DNA of 64,000 nt, from contig NC_045131.1 in the NCBI RefSeq assembly GCF_007655135.1, positions 10,524,001 through 10,588,000 of the forward strand, in the 5' to 3' direction. The DNA is from Punica granatum. Taxonomy: Eukaryota; Streptophyta; Magnoliopsida; Myrtales; Lythraceae. A program made the position numbers and the translations under genes. Below the pieces are notes generated by a model. The model was not told where the DNA came from and made no database searches. It saw only the letters and a list, made by a program, of their open reading frames with translations. Below, one piece after another: positions 43,851 to 55,600 of the stretch (positions are counted from its first letter, which is position 1; each line of letters begins with the position of its first letter).

Positions 43851-45231
43851 CTTGAAGAATCTGATGAGAATTTCACTTGAATCTCGCCCGAAACTCTCTT
43901 GGCCACCTACTGCATCCAGTAACATTGCCAGTGACTACCTTGTATAATATTTGGCCACAGCATGCGAAGCAGCTGCCACGCTCCATACATTTCATCATAG
44001 CCCGACCAGCCTCGTTTGCCTTTTTCCGTGTCGTTCTCCAGATGATTGTGTACATGCTATAATTTCTCTTTCTTCTTGAAGGAAAATAGCTTCTGTGGGA
44101 GATATGAATGAGCAAATCCATATGCTCTTGATCTGCCGGCAAACCTTTCCTAAACGGTATGCCATATTTATAAAATTTCCCTTGCACGGAAAGAAAACAG
44201 GTCACCGACTTTCCACCGTCGGAATTAGAATTTCAAGTCTTCTTAATTCTCCCCGACCACTCACACGAATGAATAAGATGTCATGCAGTTACCGCTGACC
44301 TTAGCTTCATCGCGATTGGATGAGGGCAAAGATTTCTTGAATCGCTCTAAGTTCAGCCCATATTGTCTCACGAGTAAGTATAAGTGCCTGAAATCCTCGT
44401 AATTAGGGGAAAAAATTGGGAAGCTCTATGATACACTTGATTGTATCATACCATCAAAATAAATTATTATAGTTCTTAATAAGTTACTTGAACGTTCAGT
44501 AAATTACTCATAAAGAAAGTAAATTCCATAAAAAAAAAGAGAAAACAAGTCGCATAAATTTCATGGCAAATTCATTTTATTTTAAACATAAATAAATTAA
44601 AATGTTTTTCACGATATTATTGGTCCAACAAGGAAATTATCTATGATATCTTATATGCTCCTAATTGGAATATTAAATTCTAATTAAAATTGATGTAGAT
44701 AGAATTAGTGAACCAATATCCTTTTTTGCTCGAAAGAAAAGGATCGTTTAGTTTGAAACTATATAGTTATAAATAGTTCAATTCAAATTAAGTCAGCACT
44801 CCCACCAACCAATTAACATTTGGTCAGAACACATTTTGAAATAAACTATACAAATTTTGAAATAAAGCATACAAATTTCGAGCAACCTTAGTAAAATACT
44901 TTATTTGCACTTACACTTTAGTTTTAGTAATTTACTTAATGGTATCGTGCAACAAAATTTATTGATTGTCCCTTAAAATTCCCGAGAAAATTACATGGTG
45001 CAATAACCATTTTCTTCTTATTTTCTTAATTCTTATTTCTTGTTGAAAATATATATATATATATATATATTTTTTTTTCTGTTAAATATACAAACGGAAT
45101 TCCTAATAACTAACAAAAAGCGGACGGTTATTTTTTCGTTGACGATATATTTGCACGGATATATTCAAGATCTCTGTATGAACGCCCCCTTCCTTCTCCC
45201 CGATCATTTCTCCCAACTCTCTCTCTCTCTA
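43851..45231. other. Array spacer, AT-rich
   Basis: Includes duplicated tail blocks near 44090-44390, then AT-rich sequence with (AT)n at 45048-45070. A CT-rich leader (TTCTCCCCGATCATTTCTCC, CTCTCTCTCT) precedes the next copy. No gene. Confidence 0.55.
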
Positions 45232-45880
45232 ATGGCGGCCAGCATCATGGACCGCTACCGAGTCTCCGATGAACACAGGGACTACCGCGTCAAGTTCTTC
45301 AGCCACAAAATCATCACTACGGACACCTTGGACCGCCGCTCCATGTCTCGGTGGATCGAGTCCGCGAGAAAGTTACTCAAACAAATCCGCCGCCCCGTCA
45401 TTGGCCTTGGCGTCCGACAGTCCACCGGTGACGATGATACGAGCACGCTGCCGCGCTTCACTTATGCATTAGACACAGCTGCCTCATCGTACAGCTCACC
45501 TGTGCCGAGCATGTCCCCGCAATCCTCCGGGACTTCCTCATGACCCCTGTCTACACCTTCGTCGGTGTCTGGAACAATTCCCACGCGCTGTGGCTCCAAC
45601 AGTGCAGGCACTCGTTCACAATGGCGTGGCAGCCCGCCGACCTGATTCTCTTGGTGCAGAGGATGCAGAACGCCAACTTAGAGGTGATCATTCAGGAGCT
45701 GGGGTTTGAAGGATTCAGACTGGAGGAGAGGGAGGTCGGCTAGGACGACGACTGGGAGCAGGCGGAGCTCAGCGATGATCAGGTCACGGAAGCCACTGTC
45801 GAAGCATTTGTCTCGTTGCGCATCGGGACTAAGAAAAACTTGTTGCAAGAGATCGCCAGTAGAAAGAAGAAGCATGCCCA
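45232..45880 (+). pseudogene. Werner-like exonuclease family copy D (frameshift and stop)
   Basis: The ATG at 45232 starts YRVSDEHRDYRVKFFSHKI, RWIESARKLL and PVIGLGVRQS (motif I, again without Asp/Glu). A frameshift near 45460 follows, after which the other frame reads LCIRHSCLIVQL, VPAILRDFLMTPVYTFVGVW and LEVIIQELGFEGFRL. A TAG at 45741-45743 interrupts before DDDWEQAELSDDQ, EATVEAFVSLRIG (motif III). It is otherwise full length, so only two visible lesions separate it from an open frame; they could be real or assembly errors. The 3' part shares an ATTCCGTTTTGGCTGCAG block with the sequence after the intact copy. Confidence 0.8.
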
Positions 45881-46636
45881 TGGTGTGCTGTATATTTTTT
45901 ATTCCTTCTCCTTCTTTGATCTTTCCTGGAAAAAAACTAAACGACAGTTCCCGATTCCGTTTTGGCTGCAGGACGAAGGCTCGACGTTTGCAAGTGATCA
46001 GCCTCTGCGAATGGGGTTTCTTTCAATATTTTTGTTGATTCTTCTGGCTGATCTTGTAGGTATACGTTACTGAATTTCTGGGAAACATTTCGGCCGTCCT
46101 GATTCACCAGCTCATCATAAATGGGTCGTGTGCAGATCGGATTACCCCCCATCGATATCTTACACAGTTCGCATGCAGATTTCTTGAAACTTTTGGGGTT
46201 GTAATCCAATCACCTGATATCTCACTCAGTGCATATAGGCATATCTTGAAACTTTTGGGATTGTAATTCTACCAATCTCAATGGAACTGCACTCTCTGTG
46301 ATCTTTGTTTCTGATGCTGATCGACACGAATGATCGTGACTAAATGTGGAATTTTTCGTTCGTTCTTTGCACAAACAAACTAATTGTGAACATAGTTCAT
46401 GTGCGCAGTAAGTCCTCCGGCAGATCATCGCCTTGAAAGATTGCAGTTCCATCTTTATAGGCGGGCTACATTCCGATTATCATATAGCTGTAGCATGTCT
46501 CCTCTAAGATGCTTGCTCCATTTTAAGAGAAATGCTTAAATGATGGTGCGATGTAGCAGGCAAAGTTATGACTTCTTTATTAAGCCCCTGCTCGATGCTA
46601 TATCTCTGCAACCATTTCTTCCTCTCTGGTTCTTTG

Positions 46637-46885
46637 ATGTCAGTTGCGATCACACACCGCAATGACCTCGCGTCTCATGCACCCGATGGATTACGCTTAA
46701 CCAATTTCTTTGGCACCGTCATTGCCTCTAATGCTTCACCTCCTTTCGCTCCCTTGGCACTGACCATTTTGTCCGTCGCTTCACAGGCGACTATCCTGTC
46801 ACCAGGCACACGGTGCACCCTCCATATCTGCATCAACCAGACCTGCATCCGTCTTCAAGTGATGTCGTACTCCGTGGGGTTATAA
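46637..46885 (+). pseudogene. Werner-like exonuclease family copy E (N-terminal part)
   Basis: 82-codon ORF: MSVAITHRND, LTNFFGTVIAS (like VDFFGIYITT), then TLHICINQTCIRLQVMS (like FQLCVGRRCLIVQLTH) and a stop. It has the first third of the family with a changed motif I (LSVASQ). A shortened or highly diverged copy, probably non-functional. Confidence 0.55.
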
Positions 46886-47330
46886 TTTGTCGAGGTTGAA
46901 TTAGACTTTTTCAGTGTTCTGCGTAATCCTCTTCACCACTCACAATGGATAAAATTAATTGAGCAGTAGAATAGTTATGAGATATATGCGAAGTAAAGAT
47001 ATCACTCGAAGGATTGATTCAAGTGATTTAGTTCTTGTTTTCTTTAAGTAGTGTCTCAGGTTCGAGTTTTATAGATGAAAAAAAATTTGATTGGAAAAAA
47101 ATATCACTCGGATACGGTCAGCTTCAACTTAATTTTTTATGAGGCTCACAGTTTCTTTATTTTTATTTTTTTGGCAAGGAGGCTCACAATTTCTTTAATC
47201 GCTCAAAGTTCAGCCTATTATTTTTCTCATGAATAAGATATAGAGCTGAGATTTCTTTTTCCCTTCCGGTTAGAAGAAGATCCATAGGTTTAATATAAAA
47301 ATAAGAGATTAAACAAAATAAATGTGCACA
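46886..47330. other. Array end; SINE-like relic
   Basis: 47010-47075 resembles the SINE head (GATTCAAGTGATTTAG, CTCAGGTTCGAGTTTTATAG). 47187-47230 repeats the TTTAATCGCTCAAAGTTCAGCC array tail. No gene. Confidence 0.5.
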
Positions 47331-47340
47331 TAATTTCAAC

Positions 47341-48872
47341 GGGAGAATGACACTGTTGGTCCTAATTGCTTGGCATTTTTTGACATTAAATTCTAAAAGT
47401 TTCACTTCGAAAATTCAAGTCCTAAAAGTTAAAGAAAAGTGTCAACAGTGGTCCCAAAAGTTTTGAAAAAATTACACCAATGGTCCTATCTGTCAAGTGG
47501 CCGTTAAGTGGAGTTAACGCCATCCGTTTCGACGACGTGGCCGTTAGTTTGCTGACATGGCCGTTAATGCGATGACATGGCATGTTCCTATTGATCGATT
47601 TTAAATCCACCCTGTCTTGCTCATGCCGACCCGACTTGCTCCCGGTAATACCCGACCCACCATAATTCCCAAAATCTGGTCGGCTTTGAAACTGCCCAGA
47701 AGTCCAAGGATCTGAGGGACTTCGTCAAGGAGCACATGCTGTGCTGATGCAAAAGCTTTTGGTATCTTCGAATTTTTTGACAGATCATTACCCTTCCAGA
47801 AAATTAAAGGGGTAAATGACTTATTTTGACAGATCATTACTCTTCTAGAAAATTAAAAGAGTAAATGACTTATCGTCGAATTTTTTGATAGTTCATTACC
47901 CCAAAATCGAACAAACCAATTGATTATGGGTGGAGGAATTTAGCAGAATAAATTGATAGTGTATGTGGAGAATCATTATCCATGGCGATTTCGCTGTATG
48001 ATCGAAAAAAAAAAAAAACTACTGTCCATCTTCTTCTATGGGCTGCAGAGAACATCAAAGGCTCCACCCGAGCTCAACTAAACTTGCAAGCAAACTCCCA
48101 TATATAAGCATCGGAATTCAGACCCCACAATTCATCCGCCATTGAAGCATCGGCTCGCAGAGTTTCAAGATCCCTTTTTGGGGTTGATGAGAAATTAGGA
48201 ATCTTGAAACAGTTCCATGCGCAGAGGTCTCGGAGAAAGGTCAAAGCTTTGCGGTTGCTTGTGGCGAGCTCAGCTGCTCGTTGTCGGGGCTGAACGTAGA
48301 TGAGGCAGGGAATTAGGGTTTCGATCGACGTCCCTTGATGAAGTCCCTCAGATCCTAATCCCCGCAGGGAATTAGGGTCGTGGCGGTGAATCCCTTGACG
48401 AAGTCCCTCAAATCAGCGGTGACCCCGAGCTTCGAGTCGGCATTGGTGAAGGAGCTAGCGATCTGCAGGGCGATGGCGTCGGACTTCTGCGTTAGGGCTA
48501 GCGACTTGGAGGCTTCGATGGAGATTTTGGAAATTTAGCTTCGATGGAGGCTTCGCTCTCTTCCACAATCCTCCATTGTCGGGTTTAAGATTTTAGGAAT
48601 TTAGCTTCCTGTTGGTTTCGGTATTAATTGGAGCAAGTCGGGTCAAAATCCGCGGATTTCAAATTGGACCAATAAGAACATGCCACGTCATCACAGTGAC
48701 GGCCACTTTGATGGCGTTAAGTTCACGTAGGCTGACGGTAACGGTAAGTTAGATTTAGGACCAATGTTGACACTTTTTTCCAAACTTATAGGACTTTGTT
48801 ACCCTTTGTAAAACTTTTAGGACTCAAAGTCAAAAAAGGCCAAACAATTATGACCAACAGTGTCATTTTCCC
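47341..48872. mobile_element. Mutator-like (MULE) element with long inverted ends, 1532 bp
   Basis: Terminal inverted repeats of about 240 bp. The left starts GGGAGAATGACACTGTTGGTC; the right, reverse complemented, starts GGGAAAATGACACTGTTGGTC. Both continue through CTAAAAGT, GTGTCAACA..TGGTCC, TTAACGCCATC, GTGGCCGT, GATGACATGG/GATGACGTGG and GGCATGTTC. Perfect 10-bp direct repeats TAATTTCAAC at 47331-47340 and 48873-48882. No transposase. The interior has gene-like GC-rich sequence (48190-48540) and a tandem repeat near 47767-47900 (unit about 53 bp). Long TIRs, 9-10 bp duplication and apparent cargo fit a Pack-MULE. Confidence 0.88.
48364..48525 (-). other. Gene-like cargo inside the MULE
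   Basis: The minus strand is open for about 54 codons: SIEASKSLALTQKSDAIALQ, IASSFTNADSKLGVTADLRD and FVKGF, with coding-like composition unlike the element ends. Parent gene not identified. Part of it (CTGAGGGACTTCGTCAAGG) is also present in reverse orientation near 47713-47731, and a tandem partial copy lies at 48305-48354. Confidence 0.45.
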
Positions 48873-48882
48873 TAATTTCAAC

Positions 48883-49373
48883 TAGTGAGGATTGAATTCA
48901 AGATCTTTTGATCCTGACTTTACATCTTGACCACTACACTAATACCCCTTCCTCAAAAGAACTGAGATTAGTAAAGATAGGATTTTACATGATAAAATCC
49001 TAACTTTATATCGTGTTTTATAGTGTTTGGTTATAAAACTAATCATTATAATCACTTTCTAGATTAAAACTTTACAACGTAGTTGGTAAAAATATTGCAT
49101 TCGAAACACGCGAAATTCTATGACGGTCGCGGAACCCAGAATTTACCTCTATATTATGACCCACATTTCAAGTAAATCAATATATTTACTAAATACAACA
49201 ATCTTACATTACGACCTACTCTCCAACGAAAATGATCCCATAATTAAATTTTTTCCTACAATCTTCATATTCCATATAATATGACAGTACTCGAACCAAT
49301 CAGCCTATGTGCTGAAACTTGAAACTGTGTAAAATGGAAAAGGGCAAGGAGAAACCACGTTCGACCAGATTAC
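48883..49373. other. Intergenic DNA
   Basis: Begins with a dispersed-repeat tail (GGATTGAATTCAAGATCTTTTGATCC) and is otherwise AT-rich. No gene. Confidence 0.5.
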
Positions 49374-49672
49374 AGGCCTAGGAATTATAAAGCCGAACGA
49401 GGCCCAGTAAGGCCCAAAACAGGCCTAACTAGTTTAAAGTGGGTGACAAGATCTGGCCCACCTTGACTCGACGGCCTGGACTCAGCAGCGCCACCGCGTC
49501 TGGGCATACGTCCGCTAGCCACCGTTCCCCCCCTCACTGTCTCACTCTCTCCCTTTCCCTCTCTTTCTCTTCGTCGCACACAGACGCAGCGGCCAATCTT
49601 TTCACCTTCGCCTTTCTTCCCTCACCTTCCGGCGTCCTCTTCAGGTTTAGGGCTTCCTTGAGCTCGTCAAAG
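49374..49672 (+). promoter_or_regulatory. FCA promoter and 5' leader
   Basis: TATA-like AATTATAAAG at 49383-49392. Site II-type motifs GGCCCA at 49401, 49411 and 49456, common in promoters of broadly expressed plant genes. The leader is CT-rich (CTCTCTCCCTTTCCCTCTC) and contains no ATG from 49440 to the CTG at 49673, leaving nothing to compete with initiation at that codon. Confidence 0.55.
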
Positions 49673-52600
49673 CTGGATAGACACCGAGGCGACCGCTATG
49701 GCAACAACCAGGATGGCCACGGCTACCGCCACTCGAGGGGCTCCTCCCGCTACTCCTCCGATGCCCCCCTGACTCACCACCAGGGCCGCCGGGGCAGCAG
49801 CCCCAGCAGCTTCCGCGTCAGCGTCAACGCCGGAGGCCCCCGCTCCTTCGACAGCCCGCCACGTCACGGCCCCCGCGGAGGCGGCGGGTTCCGGCCGATC
49901 GACGATCGCGACGGCGGAGGTGACCGGTACGGTCCTGGGGGCGGCGAAGGCAGAGGGTACGAGCAGAATTACGACGGACCAACACCGATATCCGGACAGA
50001 AACGCGGATTTTCTCAACCTGGTAGAGGTGGGCCGTCGCCAGGTATGCCTCGAACTATGTACTGTGCTTCAAATTTCCATACAAGAGCCCACTTTAATCT
50101 GTGATCATGTAGCAGTAACATAAAGTTTCTTTAATTGCGAGTTAAATGAACTGCAATGAACTCCGGAAACTTCTGGACATGGACGTTTTATCTGCAATTT
50201 TATCTTGTCGAGCTGCAATTGACCTCGTTTATCATTAAATAATCCATAGGAAGTCAGTCCGAACATGTTGCGGGTCAGTTTGGGAACTCTACTATTAGAT
50301 AAAAGTACCTCTCAAGCACTATATGGAAGAAATTTATGGACTTTGGTTAATTTTCTAGCTGACTGAACTGCTTAGAGATTGTGTGAATTATGGACGTTTA
50401 TCGAATTTCTGACCATTTTAACTATGCATGTCCTGTAGTGAATATAAATATCCTATCAAATGCCTTACTTTGAGCAATCGAATGATGGTTTCGTGCCATT
50501 ACTGTCCTCTAATATTTTTCACAAAGCTGATATATATAATTTTTGTTGCTTCCTTTTCTCCAGATCACTCGGAAGGAGCTAAGTATGCTAAGCTTTTTGT
50601 TGGCTCTGTTCCAAGTACAGTTACCGAGGAAGATGTAAGTGTCTGATCCTTTATTTAGGTGCTACAATATTATCGTTGCTGTCTTTATTAATCTGAATTT
50701 ATGCGAGGGAATGCAAACCTACATCTTAATCGTAAGAATCACGAAATCCTTTTTGTAATTATTCTTTCTATCAGCACCACATGGTCCCTTCATAATCAGA
50801 AATGTTATTGTTCATTACTACCCTTTTTCTGTCTACTTTAATTCGTTAAGCATATCTGCAGCTTACAAGCCATGTACAGTTCCATTTTACTTTCTTTCAG
50901 GCATGCTTAGTTAGTAACTCTGCTCTCTTTGGCATTAGATTCATAGCAAAGAAGGACTCAGAATATCTGGACTTCCATGTCGTGCATGAAATTTTCTTTG
51001 CTTCCGGAGTTTAATGTGCTTTTTCTTACTTATATTTCAGATTCGTCCCCTATTCGAAGAACATGGAAACGTGATCGAAGTTGCATTGATAAGAGATAGG
51101 AGAACGGGTCAACAACGAGGTACTAGGCGCTATTTTTGATATATGGTCGCGGTCCATTTCTATCTTATTCGAGGTCATTTGAGAGGCTGATGGAAGCATC
51201 GCTGAGCTCGTCTTCCATCTCAGTCTGTTTTGCAACAAGTAACGGGCTTTTGGTTTTGGGTAGCTATACTATCTTAAGACTCATAAACAAGACAAGTAAT
51301 TTGCCATGAACCTATTTATGTACGTATAGTTGGAATTTGGAGACAGCTCCTGTTCTTCTATTGCAGCTACAGCAGTGGGGAACATGGACCTGCAGTTCAC
51401 TAGAAATACACTGTAGTTTCCATCAGTGTTGCTCGACTGTACAAATCTAACAATGGAATACTGTTCTGGATGGATGTTAACTAATTTAAGTTTCAATGCG
51501 ATAATTTTTCCAATCAGTGAATGGTGGATGAATTTTTCATTTTGAATGGCTTGGATGGAATGGTGGAATGTTGGATGGTGAATGATGTTGAGTGATGAGC
51601 TTATCTTCAAGTTCTAATCATTAAAAGGCAAGTGTTGTATGGCGATTGGTCGATGTTTTTATGTCATGATAGGATGCTTGTGATTAGTTCTCATAATTTA
51701 AGTCATTTAGAAGTGATTGCACTCATACTTTATGATGGAGAGATCATTGGTTAAGATTATTGACCACTTTAGTGGATGTGGATGTTGGTAGATGGTAATT
51801 GTTTGTAGCATTTTTTGTTGGAATTGTACGTAGTTCTTTCTATGGGTAGTGCTTTTTTTACACTTCACTTGCATCTCGTCCATTGAGAAGCTTTGTGCTG
51901 CTGGCCAGTTTACTCTGGCTATCAATCAAATGGAATGGGTGCCATTATGCTTTAGCTGATATCTTTTTCGCTAGCCGTGATATTGGAGGCAGTATTATGC
52001 AAATGTAATTTTAAGTAGGTCTGACATCCTAAGGTTAGTTATAGTCATACAGTATCTGTGTTATTACTGCTTATGGCTTAGAGGGAATCTTTGAGGTTGC
52101 TTCTCCATGTTATTCGCTTGATTCAAATCGTCAGCTTGCGCTATCAGTGTTCAGTTTTTAGGCAGTGGATGTATGTTGGTCTACCTTCTCATGATCACAA
52201 TCCCCTCATCTGACTTTCGGGAGCCTATCTCACCACCAAAACTACCATTCAATCGATTCGAGCTTCTTTCCCCAGCTTGGCAAGTTCCATAGATTCTCCG
52301 CACTACAGTTACTTGATCAGATCTACTCGTTTCTCTTTTGAAAAAATATGCTGTCGTGAATCTTTTCAATTTAAGCTTTTCTGTTTTTCGGAGAGGCGTT
52401 TGGGGTGATGTTGCTTGTGTGAGCAAGCAAGTGCAAAGTGATCTGTGACATAGAATCTCATGCTCCGTACTTGAGGCAACTTGGGAGGCTAAATCATGCA
52501 TCAGTACTCCCGAGGATGATGGTTAGTTCGTGTTCAAGTTTGAGAAACTTGAGAAATATAAATAGCTCACTTTAGTAAATGAGGAAGAGAGTTGAAAGGC

Positions 52601-55600
52601 ATGGAAATGTGGACATGCGTCTCACCAATAAGTGGGTTGCTGCAGGAAAGGTATGGGGAAATTGCTGCAGGCTATATGCCATTTCTTGTGTTTGTTTCAT
52701 ATCAGGCAAAAGACCCCTAAGGTTAAAATCTCATTGTTATTAGATGGACCATCCATTACTTATGGAGGGCATTCTGGTCTATCATGGAGTATCTGATTAA
52801 TTAGTATGCATTGGAAGAGGATGAACTTGCAATGTCAGCCTTCAAAGTACTTTTATGCAGTTGTCTGCTCTTTAGATTCCGAGAAGAAGAAGATCCTGTG
52901 TTTTTATTGCTCTATCAATATGAATAGTTTGGTGTATTCAAGCAGATTGACCCTATACAGTTCTTCCTGTACACTATTTTCATTTTATTTCTCATAAGGG
53001 ACCTGCATCTCCCCTCTATTGAGACGCTATCTTGATGCAAAACTGAGAGATGAATTGTGAAGAATATGTTGGTGGGTTGAAGGGAAATTTCAAAAATTTG
53101 ATTTGATAGGGCTATCAAGGTTATCAGGCGCCTGAAGATTGCTCCACTTCTGCACTAGTTTCTGGTAGTATATTATGAATATCCGTAGATTAAACAGCGA
53201 TGTCAAGGATGCTACCCCATTTTCATGTTATTCTCTCGCTTCTTATGTATGTGATACTTAGAGCAGATAACATGAGTGAACCATTACTCCAACTTGCCAA
53301 CATACTTAATCGGCCTTTGGGGACTTCTGAGTGTACAGTTCCTGGAGGTTGAAGTTATCATTCTCTTTTCTTTTAGACTTAATGGGGTGTTTCTATTCAC
53401 ATCTGCTGCCTGATTTGGTTTCCCCTTCTACTCATAATGGCTGATAGTTCATGTTAGTATAGAATACTTCTTTCTCTGACCAGGAGATTGTTCTCCTTAT
53501 TTTTACCTCTTGCCAGATTATGTTCGTCTTATATTGATAGAATATTTCTCTTAAGAATGGACTGGGCTTAGGGTGATGGTAGCCTGATAAAGTTAGGATA
53601 TATATCTTTTGAATGTGCAGGGTGTTGTTTTATTAAGTATTCAACCTCAGAGGAAGCAGATAGGGCAATAAGAGCTTTGCACAATCAGTACACTCTTCCT
53701 GGGGTGAGTTTCCTTTCTGTTCTCCAATCCCTGATGGCAGAGACCTTATGCAGCTCTACCTATCATTGTTTTGCAGGGTGTGGGCCCAATCCAAGTTAGA
53801 TATGCTGATGGAGAAAGAGAACGCCTGGGTAACTTTTCAATGTCTATACTGTCCATGCCCTTATTTTCCTCTTTTTCTGGTTGGGTTGGGTCATTAATAT
53901 ATGTTAAGTCTGAATGCAATTTTATATAACGCTGATCATGGTTATGTTCCGGTTCATGGAAGGTGCTGTCGAATACAAACTTTTTGTGGGTTCGCTGAAC
54001 AAACAGGCTACGGAGCAGGAAGTTGAGGAGGTTGTACTTGTGATTCCTCCATGTTATTTATTGAGATTCATATTTAGTTTGCTTTCTGTTCCGCTCCTGT
54101 TTGCAGAAAAATAAGTTTTGGAAACTTCACATATTCCAATCTTCAATTTTATCTGCACTTGCATCATCAAAGACTCCTAGCACCTGAGGTTTTGTGTACT
54201 TACTATGATGCCTATCTTTTCAGATTTTTGCACCATATGGTCGAGTTGAAGATGTTTATCTCATGCGTGATGATATGAGACAGAGCCGTGGTGTGTCCTT
54301 CAGCTCCCTCTTTTAGGTTTCTACTATATTTAGTTTTTGTAGTTTTGTTATCAGTTCACTTTTGGTAAGTTGAGATCAATATCTCATGCCAGTTGTTAGT
54401 TCTCATGTATCTTTCTAGGCCTCTGCTTATGTTTCTATGCAGTTAATGCCAATTTTATTCATTTTCTTTGATTATGAAGGTTGTGGATTTGTCAAGTATG
54501 CCCACAAAGATATGGCATGGGCAGCAATAAATGCTTTAAATGGAATTTACACGATGAGGGTAAGGACAGGCCTTTTGTTCTCAACACTAACCTTTTCCAT
54601 TTATTCAGCCTCTACTCATTTTCTTTATATTTCTTGTGTATAGGGTTGTGATCAACCATTGACCGTTCGATTTGCTGATCCCAAGCGGCCGCGTCTTGGA
54701 GATTCGAGGTTTTTTTTTCTGGCTTTATGACTCTTCTGTTCCTGTATGATCCTTTTCAGTTCTTTAAGTGTGCTTATTTCTTGTTGGTACGACAAAGAAG
54801 CCTTCCGGTGCACACTTTCAGTTCCTCTGAGGATTTCAATTTCTCATGTTGCAGCAATATTTTCAGGGATGAGATCTAATTTTAGTGCACTACACTTTTG
54901 CTTCTTTTTAACCTTTTTACTCTGTTGAATTTGTTTCCAGGGGTGGCGCCACGCTTGGAGGCCCAGGTGCTGGTCCTCGATTTCAGTTGCCTGGAACAAG
55001 GTATTTGCATAATCCAATTTTCCTTCTACGTGAATGAGTAAATTAAGTTTGAATCATCCTCTGCTATTTCTCTTTTGTGTTAACGCTTTTATCTTCTTCT
55101 TGATCAATCCTATCAGACCTCCAACCAACTTCAATGAGCCTTCAAAAGATAGGGCTCCACCTAGTGCATGGAATCCTATGGGTATGCAGGACCAGGGTCC
55201 ACCATCAAGTGTTGGTAATCGTGGTTATATGAACCAGTTACCTTGGAGCAGTGACATGGCAGCCTCTCTAAATCCTGTAAGATCATCCCTTCTCATGTGA
55301 ATCTACTTGACTACTTTTTGCTATTCTCATTCCGAAATAATGCGCTCCTTTCAAGATGTCCTATGTTAGATATCTCTATAAGGAAGATTGTTCACCTGAG
55401 AAGCTTTAAGATTAAATTATGGCCCATCATAATTCAAATGCTTCTGTCTATCTGTGAGTGGTAAAGCCATATATCCGCAGTATTTATATAGACGTTCTAA
55501 TATGGGAGCATTTAATGTGCCGTTGCTATAGAATGCTCATGGTTCAAAGAAAATTTACACTTTTATTGTGCTCATTACAGAAGCTTCTATATTGTTTATG

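Noticed and set aside
49439..49672. Using the open frame from 49439 (GTG) as the FCA N-terminus
   Set aside because: It starts with no ATG, and the translated leader is a low-complexity Ser/Leu/Phe-rich reading of a CT-rich 5' UTR with no family resemblance.
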